Origin: Camillea tinctor
Lineage: Eukaryota; Ascomycota; Sordariomycetes; Xylariales; Xylariaceae
Assembly (NCBI GenBank): GCA_022578605.1
Contig: MU394064.1
Span: 62,001 to 126,000, forward strand
DNA: 64,000 bases
Direction of reading: 5' to 3'
The stretch's first letter is position 1; every line of letters begins with the position of its first letter. Of the stretch, positions 59,245 to 64,000 are shown one piece after another. The position numbers and the translations under genes were made by a program. Under the pieces are notes generated by a model. It did no database searches, was not told the DNA's origin, and saw only the letters and a program-made list of their open reading frames with translations.

Positions 59245-60582
59245 ATGAATTATAGAACCGCTCCATCGTTCCACTATCCCGCGAGGTCTTCCGATAACTA
59301 TGAATGGGATCCAGAAATCGTGCTAGGACTTACCAATCCCCAAAGGGGGTTCATCACATGTGTCGGTTTCGCCCCCTCGCGAGGTAGGAGATGTCAGAAC
59401 AGAGTCGCCGCCGCGACAGTCAGCTACGGACGCAGCATCCTGAACAAGCTAGCATGCGAAAGCGCATACAAAGCCGCCGCCTCGCCGCAACTAGAAAATG
59501 CTGCATCGTCATTCCTATGCAGGCGGTTCCACCAAGGCCAGGCTCGCGATGTCGCAGAGAAATGGCGGATGAAACTCGAAGATTGGGCAGCACACCATGA
59601 AGATGCCAAGCCATCATTCCGGCAATCCGATTCCGACGATTCCGACACCGCGGCCGAAGATAGCGATAGTGATGACAGTGATGACAGTGGTGTCAGCGGC
59701 GTCAGAGGCGATGATTTTGATGTTAAGCATGAGGATAATACGAAGAAAATGCGTTCAACAGAGACGCGTTTGAATGACGAACTGTTGAAGATGATGGAAG
59801 GTTTAGTCCGGCTCGAGGCGGAAATGAAAAAGCAGAATGAGGAAATGAAAAAGTACAACGCAAGAATGAGAGAGCGTATGGCGAACCTAGATGACGAAGT
59901 AAAAGTAGAGATAAAGACAGAAGAAGATGAGCCTTTAATACACAACATAGAAGAGCTCAGGAGATGGAATCAGGAAGAGGAGAAGCGGAGGCGAGAAGAA
60001 GAAGAAAAGCGCCGTCGGGAGGGGGAGGAGGAGAAGAAGCGCCAGGAAGTTGAAAGGAAACGACGAGAAGAGGAGGCCCGGAAACAGAAGGAGGAGCAAG
60101 AACGCCGACGGCGAGAAGAAGAAGAAGAAGAAGCGGCAAAAGTCGCCCGCGCGAGAGCGTTTAGGGAACGTGTTCGTCTCCAGCGAGAGCGGTTGGAGCA
60201 ACAGAAGAAGGAGAAAGCCGAAAAGGAGACTGCCGAGTGGCGTACCGCCTGGGAGAGATACAATAAGATGTGGGAGAGCGATTGCCTCTCAGTGGCCAAT
60301 ATCCCGTGGCCTGTGAAGCTAGGCTTTAGGGTGGAAGTCACTGAGGCAAACGTAACGACCTTCTTTGCTAAGGCGCCTCCTGAGGAGCTGAGAGCCACGG
60401 CAAAGGCACGCCTCGATCTCATCAGAAAGGAATTATTGAGGTGGCACACGGATAAGGTGATGCAGAATCTCGGGTCTGAGGTTGTGAACAGTTCTGCGAG
60501 CGATGCTTTGAACGTTGTCGCGAGGGTACTAGTCGAGCTGATGAAGAAAGCCCTGGGTGAAACCAGAACTCGAGGGACATAA
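59245..60582 (+). CDS. Coiled-coil protein with Cys/His N-terminal motif and J-like C-terminus
   Basis: A single exon of 445 aa. The N-terminal 110 residues carry spaced cysteines (C39, C50, C92) and H96 in the pattern C..GRRC...LCRRFHQ. This resembles a short motif common at the N-terminus of uncharacterised fungal proteins and may bind zinc. An acidic Ser/Asp run follows at 127-148. Residues about 170-335 are an extended charged coiled coil, very rich in Glu, Lys and Arg. The last 100 residues are compact and contain RWHTDK (399-404), resembling the HPD-type loop of J domains and the C-terminus of NFKBIL1-like proteins, but with Thr in place of Pro. Function is unknown. The GAG/AAG-rich coil gives a strong antisense shadow frame. 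Confidence 0.8.
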   Translation: MNYRTAPSFHYPARSSDNYEWDPEIVLGLTNPQRGFITCVGFAPSRGRRCQNRVAAATVSYGRSILNKLACESAYKAAASPQLENAASSFLCRRFHQGQARDVAEKWRMKLEDWAAHHEDAKPSFRQSDSDDSDTAAEDSDSDDSDDSGVSGVRGDDFDVKHEDNTKKMRSTETRLNDELLKMMEGLVRLEAEMKKQNEEMKKYNARMRERMANLDDEVKVEIKTEEDEPLIHNIEELRRWNQEEEKRRREEEEKRRREGEEEKKRQEVERKRREEEARKQKEEQERRRREEEEEEAAKVARARAFRERVRLQRERLEQQKKEKAEKETAEWRTAWERYNKMWESDCLSVANIPWPVKLGFRVEVTEANVTTFFAKAPPEELRATAKARLDLIRKELLRWHTDKVMQNLGSEVVNSSASDALNVVARVLVELMKKALGETRTRGT

Positions 60583-60834
60583 GAAGCATGCAGCCGGCGT
60601 TAAAGGCTTACAGTTTTATTGAACCTGAATTTTCTTCATTTAGCGATATATTGTACCATATTACAATCCTGCAGATCATTTGAATAAAGACTTCAGTCGC
60701 CTTTTGGACTATTTGATATAGCATGTATCATATTTGTACATATTCCTAGATTTGACCATAGGATGATACTTGGTTATGAAGATGCATTATGGCTCGTCCT
60801 CTAGGTTGAAAGTGCATTGGTTATCTATCCATCA

Positions 60835-61830
60835 TTACTTGTCCGACGCAGTGATATCTATGGAACAAAGGACCAACAATTTCTCAAGTACCGAGAAGTT
60901 TCCTTTCGCGCCCGGCCCCGCCACATCGACATCTCCCTGCAGCACTTGATGCAAGTCCCCTTTTGTTAACACCAACACGAGATCAGCCTCAGCGGACCCG
61001 GCTTCTTCATATGCCGTCCTCTTCCGACACGTCAACACGCCATTACTCAGAATCAGCGTCCACCCCTCGCGCACATCCGTCACATCGATCTCTATCACGA
61101 TCTCCTTCTCCTCCTCCTCTGCCGCTTTCGGGCTATCAACCCTCACCGACATCCCCGCAAGCCACTGCTCCACGTTCAGCGCCGGGCTAAGGCTCGTCAT
61201 GACAGGGTTAACGACGGGCTCCCTCTCCCCACTGCGCAAATACATCGCCTTAGTAAGGTAAAAGTTGCGCCAAGTACCATTCTCCGCGCCGAACCCCAGC
61301 CTCTCATACACATCCGCAAGCGCGGCGCGCGCCCCTTTATGCTCGGGCTCAGCCCTCACCCCATGCCCCAGCAGCGTCGCCGCAAACCACAGATCGCCCT
61401 CCCGCACAAGCCCGCGCGCCGGCGCATGATGGGCCCGAGGTAGATGTGCTCGCTGGTTACTTCCTGCATGAACCCCTCGGGGGCGATGATGGTCATGTTA
61501 GAAATGTCGAGCCCGCGGACCTGGTATATGCCCTCGGTAACGAGGAAGAGGCCGTGGATGGCGTTGAGTTGGCCTATACGCCATAGCTTTGGATCTGCTG
61601 TATCAGGACATTCTTTTGAGAGAAATTCGTAGGCTTCGTTGTCCCAGATCACCCATCCATTTGGACCGGTAGGTAATACGGCAGGGCTCAAGCTTGGTGA
61701 TGAAGCCGCGAGTTGCATTCACGAAGTCTTCTCGATCAGAGAATGAGGGTTCATCATCTTCATCTAACGTGATAGCTGATGGTTGCGAAGAGAAGAGAGT
61801 GGTTTTGGATCTTGCATCTTTCTAACTGTA
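60835..61830 (-). pseudogene. Alkyl/aryl-sulfatase (BDS1-like) pseudogene lacking its metallo-beta-lactamase core
   Basis: Three fragments in different frames match successive parts of a BDS1-type alkylsulfatase (normally about 640 aa). The first (about 61805-61693) contains FSDREDFVNATRGFI, the family's N-terminal motif. After a frameshift, the second (about 61700-61415) carries VIWDNEAYEFL, LWRIGQLN, HGLFLVTEGIYQVRG and DISNMT, then jumps to APEGFMQEVTSEHIYLGPIMRRRA. The third (61407-60835) gives REGDLWFAATLLGHG and the SCP2-like C-terminal domain. The part between the second fragment's two pieces, which should hold the THxHxDH zinc site, is missing, as are most middle helices. No start codon or splice pattern rescues it. 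Confidence 0.85.
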
Positions 61831-61839
61831 GCATATGCT

Positions 61840-62445
61840 TGTCTCATATAGAAGCTGTGAGAGTTGCTCAAGTTGCTCAAGTTGGGTGTTACATACGGCT
61901 CACTTTAACATATGGAGTCGTCGGAAACGGAATAACTGTTATTTCAACATACGGTTGTTGGAGCTAACCATTCCTGGCATAGGAATGTAACCGTCGCCAA
62001 CACCCTTGGCGACGCCAACACCCTATCGGCGGCGTTTATCGTCGCCTCGTCACTTGCAACACAATAAGTGTATAAAAGTCAGCCATAGTTCTCTTATAGT
62101 CACTCGTTCTTTAGCTATCAATCTAAGGCTTTATTTTCTCTTTGAAATTCAATAGCGAAGGTCCCGTAAACCCCTCTAACGAGCATATATTATAAATATC
62201 TTGAACCAATCTCGCCTTATTGCATACCTTAAAGTCACGACAACCTAGTACGTGACCTACCTAGCCCACACCTACGAGGGCTCGTCTTACATCATAGTAC
62301 CGAATTACTATAACATAGTAATGGATGAATAAAAAAAATATAGTGAGTAAGGAATTCGCTCAATCAAGAATTGAGTGTTGGTTTAAAGAAATTAACTATA
62401 GATTGATTCAGTAGCCGAGAAATCTAGACAAAAAATTGAAGTTGA
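61840..62445. other. Intergenic region between pseudogene and tRNA-Gln
   Basis: No gene was seen. The sequence is AT-rich. Some of it may be eroded upstream DNA of the sulfatase pseudogene. Confidence 0.45.
62430..62435 (-). terminator. Pol III terminator of tRNA-Gln
   Basis: A T6 run on the minus strand, about 10 nt after the tRNA 3' end. Confidence 0.7.
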
Positions 62446-62517
62446 AGGTCGACCTGGGAATCGAACCCAGATTAGCGGAATCAAAATCCGCTGTGATAAC
62501 CATTACACTAGTCAACC
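62446..62517 (-). tRNA. tRNA-Gln (anticodon UUG), no intron
   Basis: On the minus strand the acceptor stem pairs GGTTGAC with GTCGACC (one T-G). The anticodon arm is GCGGA-TTTTGAT-TCCGC with TTG at positions 34-36. The T arm is CTGGG-TTCGATT-CCCAG. The D arm contains AATGGTTATCA. Total 72 nt with no intron, before CCA addition. Confidence 0.95.
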
Positions 62518-62876
62518 AATGAATGATACGTTCCACTGTTATGTTAATTGAGCTTATAACACATTGCTCAAAGACAATTTAAGTCATAATTGGCTGGCTT
62601 TGTGGATCGGCTAATGCACGTCCTTTAACGCCTTTAGCGCGTCTATACGTTGGGCTACCAGTACTAGTATGCCTCAGGTGTAAAGCGCGTCTCCCTAGTT
62701 ATCCCCATATTCCCCCCTTTTTGGCAATCAACTTGCCCACAACTCCTCTAATAATAACCTCCTCTATCTTCAGACTTCTCCACATACCCGAACAAGCGTG
62801 TTGTTAGGCAATTCCTATTACATAACCTACTACCTATATTCCACCCAGTGTACCATCCACCTCCACCATAATAACC
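62518..62876. other. Short intergenic region before the last C2H2 gene
   Basis: Pyrimidine-rich DNA that ends as the leader of the C2H2 gene. No gene was seen. Confidence 0.45.
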
Positions 62877-63938
62877 ATGAGCTACCTATTCGAGTGTGGG
62901 ACCTGCTGGAAGAGCTTCGGAGGAGGATGGCGAGCCCGTGAACAACACCTCCGATCCACCGGTCACCGAGCCCCCGCGTTCGAGTGCGACACCTGCGCCC
63001 GTCATTTTGGTTCCGAGACAGCCCGGTGGCAGCACATGAACGACTTGAACCATTTCTCGCATGAGTGTTCTATATGCGACGAGACATGGCCGACGGAAGA
63101 GCAACAGATCGACCATGAGCACCACGAGCACAACTTCTGTGGTGAATGTTCGAGGACATTCCAAAACTACAACAACCTCAAGATGGTACGTATATATATT
63201 TATAATATCCCTTACCTAGTTCCTTACTTGCCCCTATATCTACCTACCTACTTCGGTGTCTATGTGGATGTGAAGGATACCCAAACGTACACTTATACTC
63301 CTTGTGAACAACAGCACCTCAATTCCAGAATTCACCGCGGTCAGAATGTCCAATGCCCCTTTTGCCAGAACAACTTTTCAACAGCCACCGGCCTCACATA
63401 CCACCTGGAGACGGGCTCGTGCTCAAGCGCCGCAAACGTGAACCGTGATGTCCTTTACAAGTTTGTCCGCAGCAAGGACCCCGGGGGCATGATGACCAAG
63501 AACCTCATCGGTTGGACGGGATCGTCACAGTACGAGGCTAACGACCGCTCGTACAACTGGTATCGTGAAGGTTATGAGTGCTATCTCTGCCATCGACTGT
63601 TTAGCAATTTGCACAGTCTAAACCAGCACCTGAATTCCCCTACTCGTAAGCCCCGCGCTATCTCGTTTTTCCTCATTTCTTTAACAAGTGCAAAAAAAGA
63701 GGAAAGAAAAGGGAAAAGGAAAAGAGAAAAAGAAAAAGATACATGAACTAACAATGTGATACTTGAAGACCAGGAGTCCTTGTATCACTGTCCGAAGCCG
63801 GCTTGTAGAAAGGAGTTCAAGACGCTGGCCGCGATCATCAATCATCTCGAAAGCGAAGCATGTGGCTGCACTCGGTTTGAGAATGTTCAGAAAAGCATCC
63901 AGAACGTCATTAGCAGCAACAGGATGCTTGAGTTCTAA
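62877..63938 (+). CDS. C2H2 zinc-finger protein, about seven fingers, three exons
   Basis: The exons are 62877-63185, 63315-63645 and 63769-63938, giving 269 aa. Intron 1 is 129 bp (GTACGT...CAG), a multiple of three that reads through open, so it is easy to miss; removing it rebuilds the finger NLKM-HLNSRIHRGQ. Intron 2 is 123 bp (GTAAGC...AAG with CTAAC branch site) and rebuilds HLNSPTHQ. The fingers begin CGTC (7-10), CDTC, CSIC, CGEC, CPFC, CYLC and CPKPAC; two end in Cys instead of the last His (CCHC). The short protein is mostly fingers. It resembles a widespread fungal family of unknown role, presumably nucleic-acid binding. The stop is at 63936-63938. Confidence 0.88.
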
Positions 63939-64000
63939 GACCATATATTCATGGCAATTGAGCATTTCTCAATTATTCGGGGGCTTATATGAGACGGAAC

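Noticed and set aside
59935..60449. Leu/Phe/Ser-rich minus-strand frames that look like membrane proteins
   Set aside because: They are the antisense of GAG/AAG-rich coiled-coil codons.
63186..63314. In-frame read-through of the first intron of the last C2H2 gene
   Set aside because: It inserts a Tyr/Pro/Leu-rich stretch into a finger; GTACGT and CAG sites remove it and restore finger spacing.
1..64000. CRISPR array, bacterial operons or phage elements
   Set aside because: The genome is clearly fungal; no regularly spaced direct repeats with unique spacers were seen.

Overview
This window looks like nuclear DNA from a filamentous ascomycete, most likely a Sordariomycete. Three things point there: short GT-AG introns of about 45-130 bp in most genes, intron-bearing tRNA genes, and fungus-specific families (a NACHT/DUF7791-type STAND protein, a YAT-type amino acid permease, a multi-membrane-span P450). 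Dispersed TACCTAGGTA-type palindromes fit the same group. The order is not resolved from sequence alone. I identified 14 protein genes, one pseudogene, two tRNAs and one scaffold gap. All exon joins below were made by hand from splice sites and reading frame; none has been checked against transcripts.

Layout. 0.9-2.3 kb: two-exon orphan gene. 3.0-4.5 kb (minus): ELO-type fatty acid elongase with an unusual QxxHH box. 7.4-9.3 kb (minus): P450. 11.3-12.8 kb (plus): SDR oxidoreductase whose first intron carries the scaffold gap. 13.2 kb: tRNA-Arg(UCU). 13.7-15.4 kb (minus): amino acid permease. 16.8-18.5 kb (plus): aldehyde dehydrogenase. 18.5-39.4 kb is nearly empty and holds only one 343-codon orphan gene at 27.7-28.7 kb. 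39.4-42.8 kb (minus): NLR-like STAND NTPase, divergent from a C2H2 zinc-finger gene at 44.3-45.2 kb. 49.2-51.2 kb: F-box/LRR protein ending in a CaaX box. 52.3-54.4 kb: degenerate FAD monooxygenase. 55.6-57.4 kb (minus): GNAT-domain protein with an unresolved exon junction. 59.2-60.6 kb: coiled-coil protein with a J-like tail. 60.8-61.8 kb (minus): broken alkylsulfatase. 62.4 kb (minus): tRNA-Gln(UUG). 62.9-63.9 kb: seven-finger C2H2 protein.

How the genes may work together. P450, SDR and aldehyde dehydrogenase, with a permease between them and an elongase nearby, form a loose 15-kb oxidative set that could run C-H to alcohol to aldehyde to acid. Co-regulation is inference only. The head-to-head STAND NTPase and zinc-finger gene are the best candidate for a linked recognition/regulation pair. 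The rest looks like ordinary scattered fungal gene content separated by low-complexity intergenic DNA.
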